A DNA stretch of 64,000 nucleotides from Homalodisca vitripennis. Lineage: Eukaryota; Arthropoda; Insecta; Hemiptera; Cicadellidae. Shown here one piece after another: positions 30,006 through 39,879 of this stretch. Below the pieces are notes generated by a model that saw nothing but the letters and a program-made list of their open reading frames with translations, was not told the origin of the DNA and made no database searches. Location of the stretch: contig NC_060215.1 of assembly GCF_021130785.1 (NCBI RefSeq), positions 71,369,501-71,433,500 on the forward strand, in the 5' to 3' direction. Positions within the stretch are counted from its first letter, which is position 1. Each line of letters opens with the position of its first letter. Position numbers and translations under genes: made by a program.

Positions 30006-31641
30006 TTATTTGAACTTGTTTTGTGTGTAGATTAGACTGTTTGCTGGGTGGGCCGAGTTTACAAATATCCTGGTTTTGAATTTGCTCGTTTTTCTTGGGT
30101 AAAGGTCTAAAAAATTATTATTTTGATGTGTTTGGGCATCCCTCCATTGTTTTGGTGGCGAATAGTTGTTTGGGAAATCAACCTGTGCTTGTGTTATTAT
30201 GTATTGATTATTGTGCGCAGGGGTGAGTGGTGAAGAAAGTTGGTCAGATGGATTTATGTAGTAGTCTTGTGAGTTGGTCAGTTTTTTGGTTTGGCTGGCT
30301 CCCACACTCTTCTGTGTGTTCTTCGGTTTCAGTAGAGAGACCCTGTGTCACTGGAAGATCGTTCAGTTTTTGTGACGAGGTTTGTCTGGATCCCCCACTC
30401 TTCTGTAAAATCTGGTCAGTTGTCGGAGGATGACTCTGAGTCATAGGAGAATCATTCAGATGAAGTAGTGAAGTTTGGCAAGCTTCTTCACTTACCATGG
30501 CCGGCTTGTTAGCAGAGTCTACTGTTGCTTTGGAATCTTTCAATTTTTGAACTTGCAGTGAAACACTGAAAAAGTTCCGAGGTGATTGAACTTGTTTTTG
30601 TGTAAGATTTTTATTTAGTTTTGGGGATGATTTGGCACTAGAGTTTAAAGATTTGTGTAGCTTCATTTGGGTATGGGCTACCTTATAATCTAGTTTTGTC
30701 TTGCCTCTTCTTGACGTCAGGTTCAAGAACTGTTGTAGATGGGCTGTTCATTTTTTTTTCTCAGTTCTATTATTGACTGTTCCATCAGGTCCTGCTTCTT
30801 TCTGATGCAAGCAATATCTAATAGAAGCGTAGAGTCAAAGTGTATGTTTTTGCTAAGCATAGGGTATGTGCCAGTTGTTTGTGTTGTCATGGGTGTGGGA
30901 GGCCTCTGCTACCCTTTTTAATTTTAAAATGATTTTTACCTGTTCATTTATTTTACTAGAGTAATTATTAAGTATTTCGGTTTGTTTTAGGTCATATTCC
31001 TCAAAAATAGTTTGCTGTTCAATTTTATCTTTTTTACATTTTTCGAGTTGCTGTTCTAGGTCCTCTAGTTTGTTGAGGAGAGTTTCAATTTTCTGAACAT
31101 GTTTGGATTCCAATTCTGTGAGTTCCTTGATTTTTGCCTCCAAGCCTAGTGTTTTAATTTCAAGTACAGATATCTGGCTATTACAATTTTGGACGTTGTT
31201 CTTTAGTTCTATATTCTCCTGCAACAAAATAGTTCCAGCTTCAGCGGCCAATGTTAAAGACGTTTCCAAGTCTTGATCTCCTAGCATCCCGTGGTCCCTA
31301 ACTTTTGTATTTACTTCTTCTAATTTTGAGTCGATTTGGAAGGAGTTTGAGTTTTCTAAATTTTTATTTTGGTCAGAACGTTTACCAAAAGTAGTGGGAA
31401 AAATGCTTGGATTTTTAGTTGGGCTTGGATCACTGTTTATTTTGTCTAGCTTTGGATATTGGCTTTCCTTGCATTTGAGGCACTGCCATTCTGCAATTTC
31501 ATGAGCAGTCCATTTTTTCAGGGTTTTCTCCAAAATATTTTGGCATCCAGCATGGTACCATCTTTTACATGAGCCTGTGCATTGTACTCCTGAAAACCTT
31601 ACTCCTATGTCACAATTGCCACATGGATATTTAGAAGGCAT
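30006..31641 (-). pseudogene. LINE ORF1 with PHD finger and coiled coil, frame-broken
   Basis: It starts with ATG at 31641 (MPSKYPCGNCDIGVRFSG). The first 60 residues form a C4HC3 PHD-type finger: C-x2-C, CTGSC, WYHAGC, and WQCLKC. A long coiled coil follows (ELESKHVQKIETLLNKLEDL, then EKCKKDKIEQQ) and then a Ser/Thr/Gln-rich tail. The frame is interrupted at about 30853, again near 30740 and near 30300. Each break is consistent with a one-base indel, two of them close to homopolymers. The last piece ends at a TAA at 30008-30006, just before ORF2. PHD fingers in ORF1 are known from CR1-like LINEs, and such proteins bind the element RNA or chromatin. Unlike the element at 20211-25339 there is no esterase or macrodomain. 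Confidence 0.85.
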
Positions 31642-31750
31642 GCTGAGTTCTAATAACTAGGGGAGTAAGGATTGTCAATAGATATGTTAGTCAATGCAAA
31701 TTTCATTCATTGGAAATAACAGTGATCATGCCAAAGTTGGACAACAGGAG

Positions 31751-32010
31751 TTTGTCTGATTCCTATTGTCAAAGTGTTAAAATGGAAAATACAGTTTTTT
31801 TAGCTGGGTTTGTCTGATTCCTATTGTCAAAGTGTTAAAATGGAAAATACAGTTTTATTAGCTGGGTTTGTCTGATTCCTATTGTCAATTTGTTAAAGTG
31901 CAAGATACAGTTTTTTCAGCCAGGTTTGCCTGATTCCTATTGTTAAATTTTATTTTTGGCAACAGTTTTTTAAAGCTAGGTTTGGCTGATTCCTATTGTC
32001 ATAAAATAAG
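31751..32010 (-). repeat. 58-bp tandem monomers in the LINE 5' region
   Basis: Units begin at 31751, 31809, 31867, 31925 and 31981. Each starts TTTGTCTGATTCCTATTGT and ends ACAGTTTTTT(C/A)AGCTGGG on the plus strand. The first three are nearly identical and the later ones diverge. A sixth, separate unit is at about 32226. They lie just upstream of ORF1, where LINE promoters sit. Confidence 0.9.
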
Positions 32011-32184
32011 TCCTATTGTTTGAGATAGACTCATTTAATATGAAAAAATATGGATTGTCAATAAAATGGCCTGTCAATATGGCTCTAATGGTCGATATTA
32101 AGAAGGGTATAATTTTGTTTGATTTTAAGGGTTAATCAAATTCCATGTCAAATAAGAGGAGCACTTTCCTGGTTATTCTTGAGT

Positions 32185-32199
32185 GTCCGCCATCTTGGA
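32185..32199 (-). promoter_or_regulatory. possible YY1/Pho-type site near the LINE 5' end
   Basis: On the LINE sense strand the sequence is CCAAGATGGCGGACAC. AAGATGGCGG is the YY1 consensus core. A similar motif close to the start of mammalian L1 sets the transcription start. Position and orientation fit, but function is inferred only. Confidence 0.35.
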
Positions 32200-32249
32200 A
32201 CTGGTATACAGTTTTTTCAGCTAGGTTTGTCTGATTCCTATTGTTTCAA

Positions 32250-33179
32250 TGTAAAAAGATGAGGCGTTTTAAAAGAAATTGTCAAATGAAGTAGAAAGAA
32301 TTTTTTTTTTTAAGCAGCAGGGTGCTTGGTCAACTAGATACAGCACTGGCAGTTGGTGGGACAGGTGTGGAAGGTCAGTTGTCAGCAGTAAAATACAAAA
32401 GTCAGTTTTGATAAATACAACAAGACATTTAACAATAATGAAAAATTATTTACTTAGATTTATATTGAATTATCTAATTTTTATTTATTAAGTACTTATG
32501 AAAACGTCTGCCATCCATACAATAATTTTTGGTAAAGTAAAACCATCAATTTATGTAACCTTACCTTATACAATGTAATAATAATACCTCCTCTATGAAT
32601 ATTTCTATTTTTTATCATAGCATGATTGAAATTAGTCTTGAAAGAATATGATGGTTGCGAATTATTTTAACTGTATGCACATATTATTTTATGAACACAT
32701 ATGTACACTTCTAATTTTATAAATACTTCTTAAGGATTTAGATGTTCACAAAGCAGCACAATCAGTATCTTTCTTTAAAGGAAACATTAAATTATTGCTT
32801 TTTTTATTCTTCATCACATTTATAACACTGGCAATAACATTACAAGCTTCACTGTGCATTGTTTTCCCCTCTTGCAATTACTCGTGGTATTAATCGTTTA
32901 TACACTCAAATGGACAGTAAAATGACATAAGCACGTGACTAATTTTTTTAGCAAGATTGCTAAAGGAAGTGCAAGGAGGGTGGGAAGGAGAAGGGGTGAA
33001 GGGGGAGGAAAACGGCCAGACACGATTCTTGGAAATACCTTCCCGCACCTCTCAAACGTTGCTATCTTCCTCCTGGTGGCCAGACTGTACAACTACCCCT
33101 TCAGACTGAAGGGAGTGGAGGGAGCTCCAAATGTCCCGAACAAGAATACTCTTTTGAAAGATGTTACAGATACCCTGTA
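32250..33179. other. non-coding, nothing secure
   Basis: An 81-codon plus-strand frame at 32935-33180 is G/A-rich at its start and has no family resemblance. I do not call it. Confidence 0.4.
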
Positions 33180-33860
33180 GGGCACTAAAGGATTATGTTT
33201 AGACCACCAACCTCCCATTCCTAGACCATACTATGCTTAAGGCCTTCTTTATGGCTGTGAGTCCTGCCTTATAGATGGATGAGTCATTTGGAAGTCAGAA
33301 GCCATACCAACTATCCGCAGTAAAAAAAGCGCACCCTGTGCTCAAATTTTCTATATAAAATGCAAGGTGCAAGATTATTTATTATTAGACAGAATTCTAG
33401 CTGGTAGACAGCTTCTATGTAGACACCTTCTTAAAATTAGCCAGACCAAGATTGATAGAAGGTTGTGAAACGCTTCAGGGTGGGTCATCACACTGGTGCA
33501 TAATTCTAAGTTCATATTTGTCAAGGCCTAGGTCAGCATAGAATCTAGCCCTGACTCCGAGGGATGACTGACGTCTTGGTCTTGCTTGGAACAACAATGA
33601 AGTTGGTTGTGAACAATTACTTCAAAGGCAGTGTTATCTGGTTTAGCTGATATTGAGTAAAAATAATCTATGGACAGTTGCATTTCTTTATTGGTAAGAA
33701 ATAGTTCATCCATTTCTGCAAGAAGGCTGGCAATAGGAGTTGAGCGAAAAGCTCCGGTGACCAGCCTTAAGGTAGTATTGTAGATTATCTCTAACATCAT
33801 TTTAAGAGCACTATGGCTTGCTGAACCATAAGCTTGGCACTCATAATCTAGACAGGAACA
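33180..33860 (-). pseudogene. jockey/X-type LINE: RT C-terminal part and RNase H trace
   Basis: From 33860 downward the minus strand reads LDYECQAYGSASHSALKMML, EIIYNTTLRLVTGAFRSTPI and SLLAEMDELFLTNKEMQLS. This is the region after the RT domain in jockey/X-element-type LINEs (L-NTALR-TGAFRTSP-SLL-E-L). Further on, SIYKAGLTAIKKAL resembles the helix of a retroelement RNase H. The copy is truncated on both sides. It fits the same family as 26255-26860. Confidence 0.65.
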
Positions 33861-33889
33861 TATGGTGACAATAGAATCTGGGCATGCAA

Positions 33890-34205
33890 ATCTGGTTTAC
33901 ACCCTATTTTGTTCCACTAAGAGCTTTAAGAATATTGAGTTGCTACAAACTTTTTTGTCTTAGATTTCTTAGATATGATACCCTAGTTAAATGAATATGA
34001 AAGGTAAGAGACCCAAAAAGTTAATATCTCGAAAGTAGCAATTCTGTGTCCCATCAGTTTGAGTGTCTCTCGACATTATGAATTCGAGAGAAAACTATGC
34101 TCTTTGCCTGTGATGGTGAAAAGAGTAACTTTACCTACTTGACGCCAATTATGTAATTCTATGTGCATGAATAAAAACTATCTATTGACTATTGTCTATT
34201 GTCTA
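33890..34205 (+). mobile_element. short LINE 3' end with ATTGTCTA tail
   Basis: A weak LRALRILSCYKLFCLRF frame matches the (L)RILTV-LF-LET segment at the C-terminus of the PHD-type LINE family. The end, ATGAATAAAAACTATC followed by TATTGACTATTGTCTATTGTCTA-type repeats, is the same tail as at 27014. It is a 5'-truncated insertion of about 300 bp. Confidence 0.6.
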
Positions 34206-35815
34206 AAAAGAAAAACTTGTGTCCTGCTCCACTGCTCAAGTCTATTGATAGTAAGCTGAAGTGCTTGTTCTGTGATAACCAGCTTCTTTGCCAAGATGAA
34301 AATGCCAAGATATCTACAAATAGAGAACATTGTGCTGGAGGAATAACGCACTTCGTAAACTCGTTTATTACTATTGAAAACAGAGTACAGCTTAAACACT
34401 GCCTTGTGAGAAACTATTTTCTAAGATTCGACATTTTAATGCTGAGTCTTATCTGAATAGTTCTTTCAGACAAGAACCTATTTATATAAGCTAACATATA
34501 TACCTTTTATGTTTACTATATCCCTTTTTCAGCCTGTCGTACGCTTTCGTTAGATAAAAGAAAACCAGGTCCAAATGTTTCTTAATGACATATTGATAGG
34601 AAAAAGTATAATGAATCAACCCTAGATTGTCAGCTGTAGATTAAGACAGAGAAATAAATAAAAGTGGAGTTAATATCCATGTTAGTTCTTACAAGAGAAG
34701 GCTTTTGGAAATTGGTCAAAAAGCTTACCACATCAGCCATCATCACCCTTGTTGAGTTTCTCATCTTTTTGAGACCAATTTGCATTTTTTTTTAATGGCA
34801 CTTTGTAATAGTCACAACTGAATTGGTTACAATCAAGTTGAATAATAATTATAAAGCAATTAAACACATCTCTAGATATTGATCAAATTACATGCTGTGA
34901 TTAAAACATTACCAAATCATTATCCAATTTATCAATACCACAGTAAGGTATTTCAATTATATTTGTACGCAGAATTTAACATCAATCTTAAAAAACTTTC
35001 AATTGTAATTTTTTCTATCTTGCTTAATGTTTAACCTGACAACTTTTTATAACTTGTGAAAGGCGTTTTGGAAGATTACACATGATCTATTTTTGAGCCA
35101 GGTTCTGACTTTTATTTTATCTTAACATTATTCAACAAATGGGTCAAATCATATAGTTTTCAGAAAAAGCCAATTTAGAGCATACAACATTGTACTTTGG
35201 TGGAATTTATTCAGAAAGGATTGTTTATAATTCAGCAGTTCTTTTTGTTTTCCCTCAAGATAATAAAGACTGACATGTCAACAGGTGCAACTGCTTCAGA
35301 ATGTATAATTTCATTTGTATTAATTCATAATCCATCTGTAAATATAATTTTTATTAGTACATAAAAATAAAGTGTTTTTTATTAATTTTTTCCTCCCGGC
35401 TCAATTTTGTGACATTTACTTTTCTAGTTGTTTATCAATGTTATGACAAATACCCTGAACTGTTATGTACAGCTTTAGTCTGATAATAGTGATATCTCTA
35501 TTGGTCATCAAAGTTGCACAACATATCTAAAGTTCTATATTTAGCCATTAATTCTGCTGTAGTGTTGGGCTGTATCAACAATACTTGAACCTCAGCTAAA
35601 TGATTGTAATTAACTTAACTCATTGTTATGGATTTGGGTGCATTAGGATCAAAAGAAAGTACAATATGTAATATATTGTAGTGTTCTCATAGATTCCAAG
35701 CCAAACCTTTCTTCAAAACACACAAGAGTTGTTCCTAAAGCTTTGAAGAACTTGTCCTTCGATATGAGAATCACAACTTTTTTTAATACAAATATTCTTC
35801 TTATATGATGCTTAA
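34206..35815. other. non-coding, nothing recognised
   Basis: Two overlapping frames at 34196-34456 have no family resemblance. The rest is AT-rich. Confidence 0.45.
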
Positions 35816-35819
35816 TAGA

Positions 35820-37500
35820 TAATGCCTCAGAACCAATCAAATCCTGAAATGTTTTGTGAAAAAGCTATTAAAACTGAACAGACCAACCTTGGACAGAACA
35901 TTTCACAAACTCCATCTCATCGCGTTACCATAGTTAGTGACAGCCTTAGTAAGTATCTGGCAGAAAAAATTCAAGATAATCTGGGAATAAACTCTAAAGT
36001 AATGAAGTTAGTAAAACCTGGAGCTAAATTCATGGACATAATGGATAATACGAGAATACGAATTTGGACCAGAAGAGTTTGTGGTTATTATGGGAGGAGT
36101 AAATGATGCTTACAGTGAACGCACTCAAGCTATTTAAGCAAATTTTAAATCAATATGCTCTCTTTCAAGCATTGTAAAGCGATATTGTGTGGTGCGCTCT
36201 TTCGACGAGATCTACCTCTATCCCATAGAATAAAAGAGGAAATCATTAGTTTGAATTTGCACTATTTTGAACAATCCAGAATAATGTAAAATGTTTCATT
36301 TCTGGACATGACAGCTTTATCTAACAATTGTTTTAATAGAGACAGTATCCACTTAAACTTCTTAGGAAAGCAATTGATAGCTAACAGAATATGTAAAGAA
36401 ATAAAGTTGTATGACATTCCCAAACAAACTAGTTTTCAAAACTGGTGACAATTACTTGCAGTATAAAGTTAACAATTTAAATTAAGTTAACAATACAAAT
36501 ATCAGAGGAGGAAAAACCTTTTCAAATAATTGAAGCAAATATGTAAGAAATTATTATAAAGCATCAAGAGGACCCAACGGTGGCTTTTGCTCACTCCATC
36601 TTAGTAGAATTCAATCATTACAGCCACATGACAGCAGGGGCGGCAGTGATATTCAAACAAGAGTGTTGAAAGCCTTCTGATAAAAACTCTGTCGGTTCAA
36701 ATATAACATACCAGAAATAAAAACATGGTGCCGGAGTTTACAGCCTCATCGCTAAACCTAAGAAAATTGATTAAGACTCAGCATTTCATCAGCTGACTTT
36801 GGATTTTGAGAGTAGGGGATTTAAGCACCTCGTTTGTTCCCCAATAGGAGCTCTTTGAGATGAGAACAATTAAACACTTGGTTTCCAATCTTTCATAGTT
36901 TCAATTGGCTACTGGATTTGCGGTTACCATAGTAAAAATTTGCGGTCATATGAGAAAAAATCTCAGAGAAGGCTCAGGAGAGGACTGTCAACATGGAGAA
37001 TTTCTGAAGTGGTTTCAGGGTGCTATGAACTGTCTGCATTAAGCTTTATCACACCTTTTGCCCAAAACTACAAGTTGTAAGGTGGAAACAAGCTCCCAGG
37101 ATCCACTCTCCCCGATGTGGAGAGGTTGGTCGACTCCGCAGGCCTCCAGGAGTGGACTTGTAATCTTCTCGCATACTTCAACCCAAGATGTAACTTCTAG
37201 CAACACTCAAAGCAAGTTTGTGTGAGTGGTAAAAGTGAAATGGTCAATTTTGAGATAACTGAGGGGGTGAATGGGGAGTTGACTCCTGGATGTCAAGATC
37301 CTTTACTTGATAAATCTTCCCAACCTAAAAGGTCTCCAAAATTATCATTAGCACAATCATGTACTCCACAACAGCAAAACCACATACTCCACTCTATTAA
37401 TAATGTGTGCCGGGAATATTCCCAGCAGGAGAGAACTTTTGAAATAGGAATATTGCCGGGAAAATTTCTTTGGACTAGGAAGATTCCCAGAAATAGGGAA
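35820..37500 (+). pseudogene. LINE ORF1 with SGNH esterase and macrodomain, decayed
   Basis: The frame at 35822-36106 holds the esterase start: RVTIVSDSLSKYLAEKIQDN and LVKPGAKFMDIM. After a shift comes EFVVIMGGVNDAYSE, then DLPLSHRIKEEI, and FNRDSIHLNFLGKQLIANRI, the D-x-x-H block. At 36570-36870 a macrodomain follows in shifting frames: VAFAHSI, HMTAGAAVIFKQE, GVYSLIAKPKKI, and FESRGFKHLVCSPIGAL. The tail at 37222-37400 (EITEGVNGELTPGCQDPLLD) resembles the C-terminal tail of the ORF1 at 23319-25331 (SSEVGELSDIDPLLG). The domain order is the same as in that intact copy, but the sequences are well diverged. Several shifts and stops are present and no coding capacity remains. Confidence 0.75.
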
Positions 37501-37514
37501 TTTATGAGATTTTA

Positions 37515-37860
37515 ATGTTTTAATATTTTAACACTTAGTAACAGTTAACCTTAAAACTAGGTTAACTAAGTAAATTCATACATCTTAATCCAAGAATTAT
37601 TATTCCATGCATTAATTTCATGTGTAAACAATAGCGTGGGAATTTATGGATATTATCCATAAAAATTACATCAATGGATTTCGATTCCTAAACAATTATT
37701 AAAAACTTAGGGATTAAAAACCAAGCATTTTTTAACAAGTAATATCTCTTTGGAAATCATGCTGAAACATACTAAGTCTAAAATATTCAAAACTGTCTAT
37801 TTTTATAAACTAAATAATTTCTTTGAAAATGCACAAAGAAATACCTTACAGCAGTAGAAA
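37515..37860. other. non-coding spacer with GGGAATATTCCC-like inverted repeats at its left edge
   Basis: A G-G-G-A-A-T-rich stretch at 37410-37505 contains related short inverted motifs (GGGAATATTCCC, then GATTCCCAGAAATAGGGAAT), perhaps a small DNA-transposon end. Nothing else is recognised. Confidence 0.35.
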
Positions 37861-37869
37861 TTAAAGATA

Positions 37870-39210
37870 GTATGATAAAACCTCTAAACATAAATGAAAA
37901 GAGGAAATTGAATCCTTAAAAGCAGTCATAAGGATGAAAGAAGAGGAACCGGCGAGGGAATTAATTAGTTTTCAACAAGAGAAGGATGATTTGCAAAGTC
38001 TAAATGCTGCAGTAACCCACTCAACAAAATTCACACAAGAAACAAAAATAGGAAAGTTGCAACATGAGATAGAAACCCTACAAAGGAAAATTAATATGGA
38101 GAAAAATAATACAAGAGCAAATGAAAATATGGGAGCTACTTTAGCTCCACTAGATAAAAGTGATTGGGTTTTAGATGACTCATTTAAATGTTTATTTTGA
38201 TTTTTTAATTCAGAGCGAATTGACATCTAACACATATTTTTACACCAGCAGTCAGTCAGGCAATTGAATATTTGGATGTTGTTGATTTTAATACAATCCT
38301 GAAACTGCTGAATTTAAGAAATCCTATATTTTTATTTCAATAAATAATGCAGAACCAGCCATGGAGACAAGTGGGGCCCACTGGAGCTTACTGTTCTACA
38401 GCAAACCTGACAAAACTTTTTTACTATTTGGACTTGAACGGGAACAGCACCTTTCAAATGCTAGAACAATTTCCTCAAAATTAAAAGACTACTTACCGAA
38501 GGCACAATTTCAATATGGAGTGTCCTCAAAATAGGAATGGTTTTGACTGTGGAATCTATCTTCTTATTTTAGTTGGAAACACCTTTAGAAGACATAAGAA
38601 GGACTTATCAGCAAGATTTCAAATCATGCCTTAATCCAAAAATGTGACTACTTAGCATTTATAACTTATAACAACCAGATCATGAAAATTGAAATCAACA
38701 CTGTTAAAGACCTCTTTTATTCAATATTAAAGAAAAAAAGAAAGTCCCCAAAACTATAATGCATACAAAAGATAATAAAACTTAAATAATAGTTGTGAAA
38801 TCACCAGAAATTACAGCAGAGATTCTTGGACTAAAATTAAGTGTAATAAAAATAAAAACGGGCAAAGTACCAAAGATTTGCATGATGTTCTTAGTGTTCT
38901 AGATGAAGGAACTAACCAACCCACTTCAACTGGTTTTCTTAGTGTCTGTGTGCACAAAAACACATAATTCTCATAGGACTTGTAAGAAGAATCATCAAAC
39001 AACTCAGGTATTTTCCTATCCAAAAGTAAAAATCTCCCTCTGCTCTGATAGTCAGGGCAGTTATGTGCAGAGTAAAATAGAACTAAGCTGTGGTCAAGTC
39101 AATGCTTATGGTTATGTTCAGCCCAACACTACACTAATTCAAGTTGCTGATTCTGCGATGCTAGAGGGTGATACACAAGTTGTGTTGCTGGGAGGCACTA
39201 ACATCTAACC
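37870..39210 (+). pseudogene. LINE ORF1 with coiled coil, SENP8/Ulp1-like peptidase and SGNH esterase
   Basis: 37934-38150 encodes a coiled coil (KIGKLQHEIETLQRKINMEK). It runs directly into DKSDWVLDDS, and then, through about three one-base shifts, into a C48/Ulp1 fold. That reads FTPAVSQAIEYLDVVDFNTI, LNLRN, IFISINNAEPAMETSGAHWS, LLFYSKPDKTF, YYLDLNGN, RTISSKLKDYLPKAQFQYG, and ECPQNRNGFDCGIYLL. The catalytic His (GAHW), Asp (YLDLN), Gln (PQNRNG) and Cys (DCG) can all be read. The wording is closest to the SENP8/NEDP1 deneddylase branch (W-D-I, GGTHWSLLVY, YDCGMYV). At 39030-39205 an esterase start follows: KVKISLCSDSQGSYVQSKIE and DTQVVLLGGTN. The copy is truncated after that. Ulp1-type peptidases cleave SUMO or NEDD8; a role in a LINE is not known to me. 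Confidence 0.75.
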
Positions 39211-39289
39211 GATAGAAAACAGTTTATAGAAATTATGCACATAAACAATCATAACCAATTAATCTCCATAAAGTCACAGTTGAGAACAA

Positions 39290-39480
39290 TTAAACATGGT
39301 GTACCTCACTCATAGTTTAATTTTGGGTCCTCTGTTATTTTTTTGTTACATAAAAGGATTACCTAGTGTTATTTCTGACGAAACAAAAACACCATTTGTC
39401 TATATGCCGATGATGCCAATAGCTATAGCTATATAGCCAAAGCTATTTTAGTACATCTTTCATCTTCTTCTAAAATTATT
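39290..39480 (+). pseudogene. LINE reverse transcriptase fragment
   Basis: HGVPHS, then FGSS/LGPLLFFCYIKGLPSVIS, and YADDAN one frame over. This is the GVPQGSILGPLLF-CYI-GL-YADDAS motif of the CR1-like LINE at 20211-25339. It follows the esterase fragment directly, so an internal deletion of one element is possible. Confidence 0.65.
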
Positions 39481-39879
39481 TTTCCAAAAGTTGAAGGGTT
39501 TAGAATATTCGTATGGATAATCAAAACCCCAGGGATGTAGCATTTAACCCTGTAATTGTCATAGAGCTACTCCCTTACTTTACTATAAAATTACCATTTC
39601 TGTACGTTCAACAGCTGTTGAACAATCAAAATTGCTGATAGTGTAAGCGTTTTTTCAAATCAACATTTGATTATGATATTCAGCACTAAAATTAAATCAA
39701 TGCACACCATTCAAAAGAAGAAGACATTTACTTGATGGTTAATGTTAATATACTTCTTAGACTCGTTAAGTTTTAAATGTTAGCCCTTAGTGTATTATTG
39801 CTTACTTAACACAATAACCTTTTACAGTATTTTAGTACTTGAGAAATACATTACCAATAATAATTATAATAATAATAAA

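Larger units (their letters stand above)
27014..32245 (-). mobile_element. near full-length LINE with PHD-finger ORF1
   Basis: Minus-strand element: a 5' region with 58-bp monomers (31751-32010), ORF1 starting with an ATG at 31641, ORF2 at 27117-30000, and a 3' end with TAGACAA-type repeats at 27014-27035. The exact 5' limit is uncertain; the last monomer-like unit is at about 32226. Coding damage is light: a few single-base shifts, mainly in homopolymers. Its relatives at 6738-8010 and 33890-34205 have the same kind of tail. Confidence 0.85.

Noticed and set aside
31751..32010. CRISPR-like array
   Set aside because: The units are contiguous 58-bp tandem repeats without unique spacers, in an animal genome, at a LINE 5' end.
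32935..33180. 81-codon plus-strand frame with a G/R-rich start
   Set aside because: The composition explains the open frame; no homology by eye and no neighbours that make sense of it.
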